Below, one piece after another: positions 26,928-36,118 of a DNA stretch of 64,000 nt; within the stretch, counting starts at the first letter, position 1; the number at the start of each line of letters is the position of its first letter. A program made the translations under genes and the position numbers. Source of the stretch: Lapidilactobacillus achengensis (GTDB lineage Bacteria > Bacillota > Bacilli > Lactobacillales > Lactobacillaceae); assembly GCF_003946655.1 (NCBI RefSeq), contig NZ_RHOV01000002.1:172963-236962 (forward strand), given 5' to 3'. The notes below the pieces were generated by a model. It searched no databases and was not told the DNA's origin. It saw nothing but the letters and a program-made list of their open reading frames with translations.

Positions 26928-27767
26928 TCAAGCTTCAGAATGACGCCAAAAATCATCAAAAACGGTGACCGGTAAATGCCGCTTGTGCTGGGTTTTCAAG
27001 AACCACTGCTCGATTTTCTCGGCGGCGGCCACTGGCACTTCCCGACCTTCAAGATAATCATCGATCTGATCATAGGTCACGCCCAAGGCCACCTCATCAG
27101 GTAAAGCCGGCCGGTTCTCTTCCAAATCGGCGGTGGGGATTTTCTCATACAGATGGCGCGGCGCATCCAAATACGCCAACATTTGCTTGCCCTGCCGCTT
27201 ATTTAACCGATATAACGGCGTAACATCGGCGCCACCATCACCAAATTTGGTATAGAAGCCGGTAATGTTTTCCGCGGCGTGATCGGTGCCAACAACAACA
27301 CCAGCATGGGCGCCGGCGATGGCGTATTGCGCCAACATCCGTTGCCGCGCCTTGATATTACCCTTGTTGAAATCAGAAATCGTTTGGCCCGCCGTGGTTA
27401 ATTCAACCAGCATCGCCTCGGTCGCCGGTTGAATATCGATCCGCATGACCTGATCCGCCTGCATCCACTCGATCGCCGCCATCGCGTCACTTTCGTCGGC
27501 CTGCACGCCAAACGGTAAACGCACCGCGTAGAATTGATAAGCCGCATCCCCAGTTTCTTCACGCAATTCAGTGATCGCGATTTGAGCCAACTTACCGGCC
27601 AAGGTGGAATCTTGGCCACCCGAAATACCTAAAACATAACTCTTTAAGAAAGGCTGTTCGCGCAAGTAATCTTTCAAAAACTCAACGGAACGGCGAATTT
27701 CAACCGCTGGATCGATTTCAGGTTGCGTCCGCTCGATCGCGATAATTTTCTTTTGTAGGGGCCGCAT
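26928..27767 (-). CDS. nadE: NH3-dependent NAD+ synthetase
   Basis: The 279-residue enzyme makes NAD+ from nicotinate adenine dinucleotide, ATP and ammonia. The ATP pyrophosphatase P-loop is [17 protein letters not shown] near residue 46; [24 protein letters not shown] is also characteristic. No glutaminase domain is present, so it is the ammonia-dependent form. Length matches the B. subtilis-type enzyme. The ATG follows AAAGGGAGTGGGCGT. pncB lies 106 bp upstream on the same strand and supplies the precursor route, so the pair forms an NAD salvage unit. A terminator follows. Identification is firm. Confidence 0.97.
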   Translation of the reverse strand: MRPLQKKIIAIERTQPEIDPAVEIRRSVEFLKDYLREQPFLKSYVLGISGGQDSTLAGKLAQIAITELREETGDAAYQFYAVRLPFGVQADESDAMAAIEWMQADQVMRIDIQPATEAMLVELTTAGQTISDFNKGNIKARQRMLAQYAIAGAHAGVVVGTDHAAENITGFYTKFGDGGADVTPLYRLNKRQGKQMLAYLDAPRHLYEKIPTADLEENRPALPDEVALGVTYDQIDDYLEGREVPVAAAEKIEQWFLKTQHKRHLPVTVFDDFWRHSEA

Positions 27768-27873
27768 ACGCCCACTCCCTTTCTAACTTAAGCTGCTTGT
27801 GCTCCTTTACCTAGTCGAACGAAATCAAATCGGCGAACGAAATCTCCGGATCTGACTCGGCCAAACGACTGGC

Positions 27874-29364
27874 TTACAGATGCTTCTGGTCACCTTGCGG
27901 ATTCAAATTCTTGACCATTTGCCGCATCCGTTCGATGTGGTTCATTTTATGATCGTAAAGCTTCTGGGATAAGTCGACTGGATATTCCTGCGGGTTCAGA
28001 TCCCGCTTATATTCTTCCCACAAGGAATCCAGGTTCTTGCCCGTCCGCGCCTTGATTGTCTCCAAGCTAGGCAGATCGTAAACCAAATGACCGTCCACGA
28101 AAATATCTTTCAAAATCGGCACCGCGTCAAAATCGGCGATCGTTTTGTTGATGTAGGTATATTTCGGATGGAACATGAATAATTCTTCATGAGCCAATGG
28201 ACTTTCATCCCACAACGTAATGTAGTCACCCTCGGACTTGTCGTGCTTTTGCCGGTTCGTGATCCGCCAAACCTGCTTCTTGCCTGGAGTGCTGACCTTC
28301 TCGGCGTTGCTGGACAACTTGATCGTATCGACCATTTTGCCTTGCGTATCCTCGATGGAAACCAACTTGTAAACCGCGCCTAACGCTGGCTGATCAAAAG
28401 CGGTGATCACTTTGGTCCCCACGCCCCAAACGTCGATCTTGGCCCCTTGCATTTTCAAGTTCTGAATGGTTTTCTCATCTAAGTCGTTGGAGGCGTAAAT
28501 CTTCGCCGCGGTGAAACCGGCCGCGTCCAATTGTTGGCGCACCCGCTTGGAAATATAAGCCATATCCCCCGAATCGATCCGTACGCCTAAAAAGTTGATT
28601 TGATCGCCCATTTCTTTCGCGACCCGAATCGCGCTGGGGACACCGGATTTCAAGGTGTCGTAAGTATCCACCAGAAAGACGCAATCATGATGCGTTTCAG
28701 CGTAAGTTTTGAAAGCTTGATAATCGTTTTGATAGACCTGAACCAATGAATGCGCGTGCGTTCCGCTGATCGGGATCCCGAAAATTTTCCCGGCGCGAAC
28801 ATTGCTGGTCGCGTCAAAACCACCGATATAGGCCGCCCGCGTGCCCCACAAGGCCGCATCCAATTCTTGCGCCCGCCGCGTCCCAAATTCCATCACCGGA
28901 TCGCCATTGGCCGCCGACTTGACTCGGGCCGCTTTAGTCGCGACCAAAATCTGGAAGTTGATGATGTTCAACAACGCGGTTTCCACCAATTGGCACTGAT
29001 CCAAAGGTCCTTCCACCTGAATCACCGGTTCTTCATTGAAAACCAAATCGCCTTCCTGAGCGGAGCGAATCGTGCATTCAAACTTCATGTCTTTCAAATA
29101 TGCCAAGTATTCTTCAGGAAAATTCGTTTGCTCACGCAAATAGTCCAAGTCCGTTTCTGAAAAACGGAAGCCTTGTAAGTAGCGAACCATGCGCTCTAGT
29201 CCAGCGAAAATCGCGTAACCATTTTCAAACGGAATTTTGCGGAAATAGCCTTCGAAGACGGCGTGGCGCTTGTGGATGCCCTTCTTCCAATATGAATACA
29301 TCATGTTGATTTCGTAGAAATCGGTATGGAGCATTAAGCTATCATCAGGATATGTTTTTTGCAT
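27874..29364 (-). CDS. pncB: Nicotinate phosphoribosyltransferase
   Basis: The 496-residue enzyme joins nicotinate to PRPP, giving nicotinate mononucleotide, the first step of the Preiss-Handler pathway. Family sequences include LMLHTDFYEINMMYSYWKKG at the start, PVMEFGTRRAQELDAALWGTRAAYIGGFDATSN and ISGTHAHSLVQ with the active-site histidine, and VRIDSGDMAYIS near residue 270. Length is normal. The ATG at 29364 is preceded by GAGGTG; an upstream in-frame ATG would add 23 residues and lacks a ribosome site. With nadE downstream it forms an NAD salvage operon. Confidence 0.96.
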   Translation of the reverse strand: MQKTYPDDSLMLHTDFYEINMMYSYWKKGIHKRHAVFEGYFRKIPFENGYAIFAGLERMVRYLQGFRFSETDLDYLREQTNFPEEYLAYLKDMKFECTIRSAQEGDLVFNEEPVIQVEGPLDQCQLVETALLNIINFQILVATKAARVKSAANGDPVMEFGTRRAQELDAALWGTRAAYIGGFDATSNVRAGKIFGIPISGTHAHSLVQVYQNDYQAFKTYAETHHDCVFLVDTYDTLKSGVPSAIRVAKEMGDQINFLGVRIDSGDMAYISKRVRQQLDAAGFTAAKIYASNDLDEKTIQNLKMQGAKIDVWGVGTKVITAFDQPALGAVYKLVSIEDTQGKMVDTIKLSSNAEKVSTPGKKQVWRITNRQKHDKSEGDYITLWDESPLAHEELFMFHPKYTYINKTIADFDAVPILKDIFVDGHLVYDLPSLETIKARTGKNLDSLWEEYKRDLNPQEYPVDLSQKLYDHKMNHIERMRQMVKNLNPQGDQKHL

Positions 29365-29499
29365 TTCTGCACCTCGAAAATTGTTTATGGGTCTAATGAT
29401 ACCACATTTAAGTACAAATGGACTTTTAATCACTTTCCGCAGTTGCTTGGCCCGGCGTTTTAATCCTGACCGCGGCTTGCGCTACACGGCACTGGCCAG

Positions 29500-30230
29500 A
29501 TGAAAGTATGTTGGCCGCAGCTTGCGCTGCGAAATTCGGGGTGAGCTCGCTGTGGGCGTCACTTTGAGCTTCGCAAAGTGCGCGAATCTCAAAGCTGAGC
29601 CTTATTCTAAGCGGCAAAGCCGCTAAGAATAACGACACGGCGATCTCACCCCGAATTTCTCCGCTCCAGCCGCTTAACGTTTTAACAGCCGTTTGAGCAC
29701 TCACGCCATCTGGCAAGCTATCGCCAGTTGATGTGGAACCACGCAATTGACGACCGTGGTTAGTGGTTGCCAGTTTTGAATTGGTGACACCAGGACAGTC
29801 TACCTGATGAACAGCGGCAAGGTCTTGATGAATCAGCCGAATCGGTCGGTTTTCAACCAAGGATTGTCTAGTAAGTAGATAAAGACGTCCAACCAAAGCA
29901 AAATATCCCAACCTCCTAATCCAAATCCGTTGGCATTGCTGTACCACCTCAAAAACGGCGATTGGTTGACCTCTGGCTCGCAAAAGTACTTCGTCGAATC
30001 CTTAGCTTCAATTGCAGATAAGCTCGATTCTGTTCAGCAACCGGCTGGGACTGCGCGGCTCAGTGGTGAAATTGTCCTTGGCGGCTTTGCCGCTTAGGAC
30101 AAGGCTCGATTTGAAGACAATTCCCGCTTTTGGAATTGGCTTCAAACGATGCCCACCACGTTCCAGTCCGCAACAGCAGTCCCAGCCGGTTGCGCTTACG
30201 CGCAACACCCACCCACACCTGCAATCAAAT
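29500..30230. repeat. Composite structured repeat block R6 (C-E-L-A1)
   Basis: The gap between pncB and the polysaccharide cluster holds one simple composite: C (about 29512-29680, inner hairpin TTATTCTAAGCGGC), E (about 29690-29870), L (about 29910-30030) and A1 (about 30040-30190). In this A1 the second inner hairpin differs: TTTGAAGACAATTCC (30110-30124) pairs with GGAATTGGCTTCAAA (30132-30146), where other copies have AAGCCGC and GCGGATT. No gene is supported. Confidence 0.85.
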
Positions 30231-30296
30231 ACAGGTTCAAAAATAGGAACCAATCATTTCCAAGCAATTCAAACCGATGCCCAGCAACCAACAAAA

Positions 30297-31022
30297 TCAG
30301 CGCTGCTCACGGGCAACCCGTTTGACGACGCGCAAGAACTTCGGCAAGACCAGCATCCGGCGCCAGCGCGAAGGTTCTTTCAATAAACGGTAGAACCATT
30401 CCAAATGTAAATTTTGCATCCACTGAGGCGCTCGCTTGCTCTTGCCGGAGAAGACATCAAAGCTCCCTCCAATGCCCATCAAATAGGCAGCTGGTAAACT
30501 TTGCTTCAATTCAACGAGAAATCGTTCTTGTTTTTTGGCACCGAGGCCGGCGAAGACCATTTGTGGTGCGGCGGCGATAATGTCGGCTTGAACGGCGGCA
30601 GTGTCGGTGAAGTAACCATTGCGGCACCCAACCAGCTCAATGTTGGGGAAATCAGCTCGCAAACGCTTTTGGGCTTGTTGGATCACGTCTGCCTGCGCGC
30701 CAATCAAATAGACACGGTAATGTTGCTGGTTAGCTAACGTTAGCAGGGCCATAAATAAATCAAACCCCGTGACCCGTTCTTTCAACGGTGTTCCCAGGAT
30801 CTGGGCGCCTTTGACCACACCGATCCCGTCGGCGGTAATGAAGTCAGCCTGCGCTAAATAGCCTTGAAACTCAGCATCGTCGCGCGCGGCCATGACAATT
30901 TCCGGGTTGGCTGTCACCACGAAAGTTCCTTGTTGCTGGGCCAGACGTTGGGCAAAGAGCGCCATAAATTCAGTTTGGGTATAGTTATCAAATCCAACCC
31001 CTAAGACATCGACTTTTGTCAC
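30297..31022 (-). CDS. WecG/TagA-family glycosyltransferase
   Basis: The 241-residue protein is a GT26-family enzyme, which adds N-acetylmannosamine or a similar sugar to an undecaprenyl-diphosphate-linked sugar on the inner membrane face. Typical motifs are VVTANPEIVMAARDD, ADFITADGIGVVKGA (with the catalytic aspartate) and GLGAKKQERFL. I prefer a GTG start at 31022 because GGAGG lies eight bases before it; the ATG at 31037 has no ribosome site. The gene is last in a minus-strand run with the flippase and licD, spaced 25 bp, so it belongs to surface-polymer synthesis. The exact sugar is unknown. Confidence 0.9.
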   Translation of the reverse strand: MTKVDVLGVGFDNYTQTEFMALFAQRLAQQQGTFVVTANPEIVMAARDDAEFQGYLAQADFITADGIGVVKGAQILGTPLKERVTGFDLFMALLTLANQQHYRVYLIGAQADVIQQAQKRLRADFPNIELVGCRNGYFTDTAAVQADIIAAAPQMVFAGLGAKKQERFLVELKQSLPAAYLMGIGGSFDVFSGKSKRAPQWMQNLHLEWFYRLLKEPSRWRRMLVLPKFLRVVKRVAREQR

Positions 31023-31047
31023 TTTTTCATCCTCCATTTACACTGAA

Positions 31048-32490
31048 TCAACGCGCGCGCCGCTTCGCCACGAACTGTTGGACGCGGCCAGTCAGGTCTT
31101 TGATCATCTGATCTTTCAAAACGATCAACAGAATCAGATAAATAAGACTGCCCATGATCGTTTGTAACACCAAGTTAACAAATAGCGAGCCCCAATTGAT
31201 CGGCACGAGCAGACCCAGCGCCAGCGTCACCCCGGCCGCCAACAAGGGGCGCCATTGGTTTTGGAAAACTTGACGCAAAGGGAGCTCCCGCCGAATCAGC
31301 CAGATGCGCAAGAAACAGACCAAGCCCTCGGTGGCCACGATTGTCAGCGCCCCACCGATTGCTTTTAGATTGGGGACCAACAGGAGATTCAGCGTCACGG
31401 AGAAAATCGCGCCGGCATAATAAGGAATCGAGAACTCGCGATAAAGTCCGCGGGACAAGGTGTACTGGTTGGCGTAAACACCGCCGTAACTGACGAGGAC
31501 AATGATCAGGCTGGTGATCAACATCACGGGGCCCATAGGTTCGTACTTACTTCCCCAATACCAAACAACGAATTTATTGGCATTGATCATAAACATGATG
31601 GTGAAATACAAGCTGATGACCAGGGTATAATCCAGTACCGTTTTCAGCAGCTTGACGACCTGTTGTTGACCGTTCTTCTGGAGTAACATTTGCGCCATCT
31701 TGGGCATCAGAATCGTGCTGATCGAGCCGACCATGGTGATGATCGCCCGGGAAAGCTGTTGCGACTGGGAATAGAAGGCCAGCTGAGTGCTGCTAGTCAA
31801 CCACTTCATAATCGTTTGATCGAAACTAACGTAAAATTGGACCGCGATCGACGGCAAGACAATCTTCAGCGCATCGAAAAAGTACTGGCGTTGGAAGCCG
31901 AAATCGACTTTGGTCAACTTGCGGCCCAATTGCTTGCGCATGCCAAACCAGAAGACGATATTGGCCAAATAAGTGATGGAATTGATCAACAAGTATTTCC
32001 ATAGATCATCTGTGCTATGAACAAAAATAAAAATGCTGGCGAAAATCGCTAATTTAATGATCGAATTTCGGGTGACCACGGTTTTGATTTGACCTAAACC
32101 GATGTAAAACCAAGAAATATCCAGCACATAGCCAATCAGAAAGGGGATTTCCAGCAAAAAGAAGAACTTATAATCTAAGAAAAAGAACACGGCAACCAAG
32201 TAAACCAGGATAGTGGCTAACCCCACCATCAATTGGATTTGCCACAACCGGGCAAACCGTTGCGGTAAGTCCTTCTCTTCGGTCTGGGCGATCACTTTGG
32301 CGCCATATTGGTTCATCCCAAACAGAATGATCACACTGAGGAATACCGGAATCGAATTGACGTATGCGTTGATCCCCAAGGATTTCTGACTCAGGGTCCG
32401 CGCCAAATACGGCACGGAGAACAGCGGTAGCACTAAGATCAGCAGCTGGTACAACCCGTTATAAACAATGTTAACAAAAGTTTTGCGCAC
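31048..32490 (-). CDS. Polysaccharide flippase (Wzx/MATE-like)
   Basis: The 480-residue protein has about 13-14 membrane helices and the layout of the oligosaccharide flippase (PST) family. It begins MRKTFVNIVYNGLYQLLILV, the usual Wzx N-terminus, and contains an amphipathic KTVLDYTLVISLYFTIMFMI segment in the middle. It would move undecaprenyl-linked repeat units across the membrane. The start is GTG after AGGAGGAATC. It lies between licD and the tagA-like gene on the same strand with short gaps, forming one transcript. Function is firm at the family level; the substrate is set by the nearby transferases. Confidence 0.9.
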   Translation of the reverse strand: MRKTFVNIVYNGLYQLLILVLPLFSVPYLARTLSQKSLGINAYVNSIPVFLSVIILFGMNQYGAKVIAQTEEKDLPQRFARLWQIQLMVGLATILVYLVAVFFFLDYKFFFLLEIPFLIGYVLDISWFYIGLGQIKTVVTRNSIIKLAIFASIFIFVHSTDDLWKYLLINSITYLANIVFWFGMRKQLGRKLTKVDFGFQRQYFFDALKIVLPSIAVQFYVSFDQTIMKWLTSSTQLAFYSQSQQLSRAIITMVGSISTILMPKMAQMLLQKNGQQQVVKLLKTVLDYTLVISLYFTIMFMINANKFVVWYWGSKYEPMGPVMLITSLIIVLVSYGGVYANQYTLSRGLYREFSIPYYAGAIFSVTLNLLLVPNLKAIGGALTIVATEGLVCFLRIWLIRRELPLRQVFQNQWRPLLAAGVTLALGLLVPINWGSLFVNLVLQTIMGSLIYLILLIVLKDQMIKDLTGRVQQFVAKRRAR

Positions 32491-32508
32491 GTTTGATTCC
32501 TCCTGTGC

Positions 32509-33294
32509 CTATGATTGAATGTGCTTAGGTTGGCGCGCGGAGGCTGGCGGTGGCGTCATGTAATCCCCGTACATCCGCGTGAGGATCGCGTCGTAGCCTT
32601 GGGCAATCGGAAAGTCTTCCTGTTCAAAAACAGCCGGCACCGCCGCCGCAACCTCATCGCGGCGATACATCTCCCGATCCCACGCGTAGGGACTGCCAAA
32701 GTTATAAAATAAATAACCGTGACGCAACCCGGCAAACTTCGCGATATCGTGGCAATAACGCGCCGCTAATTGTGTTGGCGTGTGCCGGGCAGCCTGGCGC
32801 ACAGACCAGCGGCGGAACGGTCCCAAGTGATTGCCAGTCGCCGAATCACCGCGAGCAATGTCTAACGCAACTTGATCCAAGCGGACTTGCAACTGATGGA
32901 CCCGCCGCAGCGGTTTCCAAGCAAACGTCTTATCCAGCGGGAAAATGTCGATAAAAGCGCCGCGCAAGCCGGTCCCAGCGTCCACGAGATCTGCTAAGGG
33001 GCCGCGCTGATCCAACATCTTATAGGTAGGAAAGTAATAGTTAGGTTCTTGACCTGGAATGACCAAATGATAGGGCTGTGCCAAGGGCGACGCCGCGAAC
33101 GCTGCGACAAAGGCGGGGATCTGTTCCCGTTTGATGCCCACATCGATATCATCATCCCACGGGATCATCCCTTGATGCCGCACCGCCCCAATCGCCGAAC
33201 CTCCGATCAAGAAAAACGGGATTTTCGCCGCCTCGAGTATTTCCTTTAAATCATGACACATGGCGATCAACGCTTGGTGATTATCTGGTTCCAT
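32509..33294 (-). CDS. LicD-family protein
   Basis: The 261-residue protein carries the LicD signature: FFLIGGSAIGAVRHQGMIPWDDDIDVG, with the DDDID metal-binding acidic cluster near residue 48. Family members transfer phosphocholine or other phospho-groups, such as ribitol phosphate, onto surface glycans. The protein is cytosolic. It starts with ATG after AAGGGGAAAC and leads the three-gene minus-strand transcript. Phosphocholine as substrate cannot be assumed, because no licA/licB/licC genes are in view. Confidence 0.88.
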   Translation of the reverse strand: MEPDNHQALIAMCHDLKEILEAAKIPFFLIGGSAIGAVRHQGMIPWDDDIDVGIKREQIPAFVAAFAASPLAQPYHLVIPGQEPNYYFPTYKMLDQRGPLADLVDAGTGLRGAFIDIFPLDKTFAWKPLRRVHQLQVRLDQVALDIARGDSATGNHLGPFRRWSVRQAARHTPTQLAARYCHDIAKFAGLRHGYLFYNFGSPYAWDREMYRRDEVAAAVPAVFEQEDFPIAQGYDAILTRMYGDYMTPPPASARQPKHIQS

Positions 33295-33331
33295 CTGTTT
33301 CCCCTTGCCTTCGATTTAACGAATCATTATA

Positions 33332-33360
33332 TTGCGGATGTTATTTTGATATACTATACT
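33332..33360 (+). promoter_or_regulatory. Promoter of the polymerase-GT operon
   Basis: TTGCGG (33332-33337) and TATACT (33355-33360) are 17 bp apart. The transcript would have a leader of about 145 nt with a GGTTGCC/GGGCAACC hairpin before the ligase-like gene. Confidence 0.55.
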
Positions 33361-33514
33361 TAGAACTGATTGTTGGTTGCCGGTACTATTATGGGCAACC
33401 ATGTACCTACTATTTTAGCATAACTTGAACGTAACTAAATAGGGCAAGATACAATCAAAATAACGGGCAAGACCGCTTGGGTCCTTTCCTTAATTAGCGT
33501 TGGAGGTTCCACGT

Positions 33515-35092
33515 TTGGATTCGAAATTTAAAACATATTTAAAGAAAAGTATCTTACTCTTTGTCATCTTACAGCCATTTCTAGATATTTTCTGGCTCTA
33601 TCAACCACCGATCGCCGATTTCTTAGGGATGTCCCCGGCGACGATCATTCGTTTGTTGTTCATCGCCGCGATCGGGATCTTATATTTGATTGCCAGTTCG
33701 AACAAGAAGACCAATCTCTTTTTGGCTGGTTACGGCGTTTTACTGATTGTTTACTTCGTCTTTCATCAAATGAACGCTAGTAAATTCACGTCCTACTCGC
33801 CCACCAATTTCTCTTATTCCACGATGGGCGAGCTCTTCTATCTTGTCCGGATGGTCATTCCTATTTTCTTGATCATCGTGACCGAACAAACCACTTTCTC
33901 CAACCCCCAAATCGAACGGGTTGTCGACTGGCTGGTCGGTTTGGTGGCCGGCTCGATCGTGGTGACCAACTTGCTGGTCATCAGTTTGGGTTCTTACCTG
34001 CATCAATGGGGCAAAGGAAATCTGATCCAACAATACGCCCACCAACGGATCACCGGGAATATTTTCATGTGGTTTGTGCCCAATCAAAGCGCGGGCACTT
34101 ACTATGGCCTAGCTTCGAAAGGCTTCTTTAATCATGCCAATACAACTGGGGTAGTTCTGGCCATGTTGACGCCGCTGATCTGCTACTACTTGGTCAAGAA
34201 ACTGAACGCCAAGAACATTATTTTGGTGACCATCCAGATCTTGGCCTGTTTCGAGATTGGCACAAAAGTCGCAGCTTATGGCGCTTTAGCCACGGTTTTC
34301 ATCTATCTGGGCTTGTATTTATTCTTCGCGCTGGCCAAACACGAATTGAGCTTCAATTGGAAAGTCCTCATGGTCTTGGGCATCTTCTTAGTGGGCAGCC
34401 TAGGCCTGCGCCAATTTGCGCCAGGAGTCAACCGCCAATTCTCCGAAGAAGAAGTGGTCGAGCAACGCAAGGAACAGAAGAAAGAGAAGAAAATCAACTG
34501 GAAGAAAGAACTGAAGCGCTTAGAAACCGCCTCGAAGAAAGAAAAAGTTGCCTTTATCACCAAGCACAAAGATAGTTTGGCGGTCACTTCAGACTTTGTT
34601 TTCAAATACTATCCGGTCAAAAATGATCCGGATTTCTGGTTGGATGTTTTCAGTTGGCCGATCAGTCAACAGATGAACTATCGGCTGTTGCACAAGTCGA
34701 TCTGGGCGCATGTCAGTGCCATCAACAATAATCCTAAGGACAAGTGGCTGGGCTTTGGTTATACCCGTTTGAGCAACCTGGGGCTGATCGAGACCGATTT
34801 CGTCTCCCATTTCTATTCATTGGGTATCTTGGGAATGTTGCTTCTGGTTGTCCCATACGTTGGCTGTCTCCTTTACGCGATCATTTACATGCTGTTCCAC
34901 TTCAAGCGCACCGTCACCTTGTTCAATACCAGTCTGGTCTTGAGCATCGCCCTGTGCCTTGGTGCCTCGCTTGTTTCAGGGTATGTGATGGATTATTTGA
35001 CCGCCACGATTATTCTATCCTTCTTGGTGGGGTTACTCTTCAATCGCATCAAGCGCCCCAAGCCAAAGGTGATCAACTATGCCACAAATTAG
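33515..35092 (+). CDS. O-antigen ligase/polymerase-like membrane protein
   Basis: The ~525-residue protein has about 11-12 membrane helices in the pattern of Wzy polymerases and O-antigen ligases, with a large extracytoplasmic loop in the second half. It probably links polysaccharide repeat units or attaches them to a carrier. Unusually the loop contains a highly charged stretch (about residues 310-355, EEVVEQRKEQKKEKKINWKK) that looks like a coiled coil. The start is TTG at 33515, eight bases after GGAGG; a TTG at 33500 overlaps the ribosome site. It overlaps the following GT2 by 14 bases. Polymerase versus ligase cannot be told from sequence alone. Confidence 0.8.
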   Translation: MDSKFKTYLKKSILLFVILQPFLDIFWLYQPPIADFLGMSPATIIRLLFIAAIGILYLIASSNKKTNLFLAGYGVLLIVYFVFHQMNASKFTSYSPTNFSYSTMGELFYLVRMVIPIFLIIVTEQTTFSNPQIERVVDWLVGLVAGSIVVTNLLVISLGSYLHQWGKGNLIQQYAHQRITGNIFMWFVPNQSAGTYYGLASKGFFNHANTTGVVLAMLTPLICYYLVKKLNAKNIILVTIQILACFEIGTKVAAYGALATVFIYLGLYLFFALAKHELSFNWKVLMVLGIFLVGSLGLRQFAPGVNRQFSEEEVVEQRKEQKKEKKINWKKELKRLETASKKEKVAFITKHKDSLAVTSDFVFKYYPVKNDPDFWLDVFSWPISQQMNYRLLHKSIWAHVSAINNNPKDKWLGFGYTRLSNLGLIETDFVSHFYSLGILGMLLLVVPYVGCLLYAIIYMLFHFKRTVTLFNTSLVLSIALCLGASLVSGYVMDYLTATIILSFLVGLLFNRIKRPKPKVINYATN

Positions 35093-36041
35093 CGTTGTCA
35101 TGGCTGTTTACAATGAACAGCCCCGCGAATTACAAGCGGCTCTTGATTCGATTCGCCAACAAACTTTCGCAGATTTCGAACTGATCGTGATTCTGGATAA
35201 TCCGACCAACACGACCTTGAAACAGCTGCTGGTGACCACGCAACAAGCAGAACCGCGGCTTCGTTTATTGATCAACCCTCATAATTTAGGGCTGGCGCCG
35301 AGCCTGCAAAGAGGCTGCGCACAGGCACAAGGGACTTGGATCGCGCGCATGGACGCCGATGACATTGCCCTGCCCGACCGTTTGGCGACCCAGCTTCAGG
35401 CGATCCAAGCCCAGGACTTGGATGTGCTCTCGGGAAACGCCGCGTTGATCGATGAAACAGATCAAGTAATCGGTCAACACGCCCCGATCCCCGCAACTGC
35501 GGCGCAACAAGCGCAACTTCTGCCCTTGGCCTCAACCTTGATCCACCCAGCGGTCCTGATGAAACGAGCCAGTTATCTTGCGGTGGGGGGCTACCAGAAT
35601 ATTCCCACTTCGGAAGATTACGAATTGTGGTTGCGTTTCTTAAGCCACGGCTATCGCCTGGGGGCTTTGAATCAGAACGTGCTCCACTATCGGATTCGTC
35701 CCAATAGCATGACTCAAGGAGATTTCTACAAAATTTTCCTAACCAGTCAGTTTCTCCGGCAACGCTATCGCCGGGATCCCCGGCAGTTCCAACAACCGTT
35801 CGATCGGGCTGCCTTAGATGCCTATTATCAAGCGCACCATTTGGACGACCAGCAGCTCAAGGACCGCTTCCGCCAACGGACGCAACGATTGAGCCAGACA
35901 CTGCAACGTTTACCTCGCGCCAATCCGGTGCACTTGAGTCAAGTGGCTTGGTATTATCTAACCGACTCGGAGATCCGCCAATATGCGCAACACTCCTTGC
36001 GCGTCAAGAAAATGGTCAAATCCTTTGGCCCCCTGACCTGA
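35079..36041 (+). CDS. Glycosyltransferase family 2
   Basis: The 320-residue enzyme has a GT-A domain: SVVMAVYNEQPRELQAALDSI at the N-terminus, the metal-binding IARMDADDIALPDR (DxD) near residue 92, and the acceptor-region SEDYELWLRFLSHGYRLGAL. It transfers a nucleotide-activated sugar to a growing surface glycan, in the cytosol or at the membrane. The C-terminal 100 residues are helical and Gln/Arg-rich. Its ATG overlaps the end of the ligase-like gene, so they are translationally coupled. A perfect-palindrome terminator follows. The sugar is unknown. Confidence 0.9.
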   Translation: MPQISVVMAVYNEQPRELQAALDSIRQQTFADFELIVILDNPTNTTLKQLLVTTQQAEPRLRLLINPHNLGLAPSLQRGCAQAQGTWIARMDADDIALPDRLATQLQAIQAQDLDVLSGNAALIDETDQVIGQHAPIPATAAQQAQLLPLASTLIHPAVLMKRASYLAVGGYQNIPTSEDYELWLRFLSHGYRLGALNQNVLHYRIRPNSMTQGDFYKIFLTSQFLRQRYRRDPRQFQQPFDRAALDAYYQAHHLDDQQLKDRFRQRTQRLSQTLQRLPRANPVHLSQVAWYYLTDSEIRQYAQHSLRVKKMVKSFGPLT

Positions 36042-36066
36042 TTTTAATGAGAATCAAGAATTGTTG

Positions 36067-36098
36067 AGACCGATCAAGCTTGATCGGTCTTATTTTTT
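36067..36098 (+). terminator. Terminator between the two glycosyltransferase genes
   Basis: AGACCGATCAAGCTTGATCGGTCT is a near-complete palindrome followed by TATTTTTT. The next gene begins 20 bp later, so it may act as partial terminator or attenuator. Confidence 0.85.
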
Positions 36099-36118
36099 AG
36101 AAAAGAGGTTGTTTTGTC

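Noticed and set aside
8083..30000. Open frames of about 60-190 codons inside the E and C repeats (TGVTNLKLVTTNHGRQL type)
   Set aside because: They stay open in several copies, but substitutions often change residues, no ribosome sites are present and frames run through hairpins. I treat them as by-products of the repeats.
30012..30386. 124-codon plus-strand frame overlapping A1 and the tagA-like gene
   Set aside because: It covers a repeat and the antisense of a real gene.
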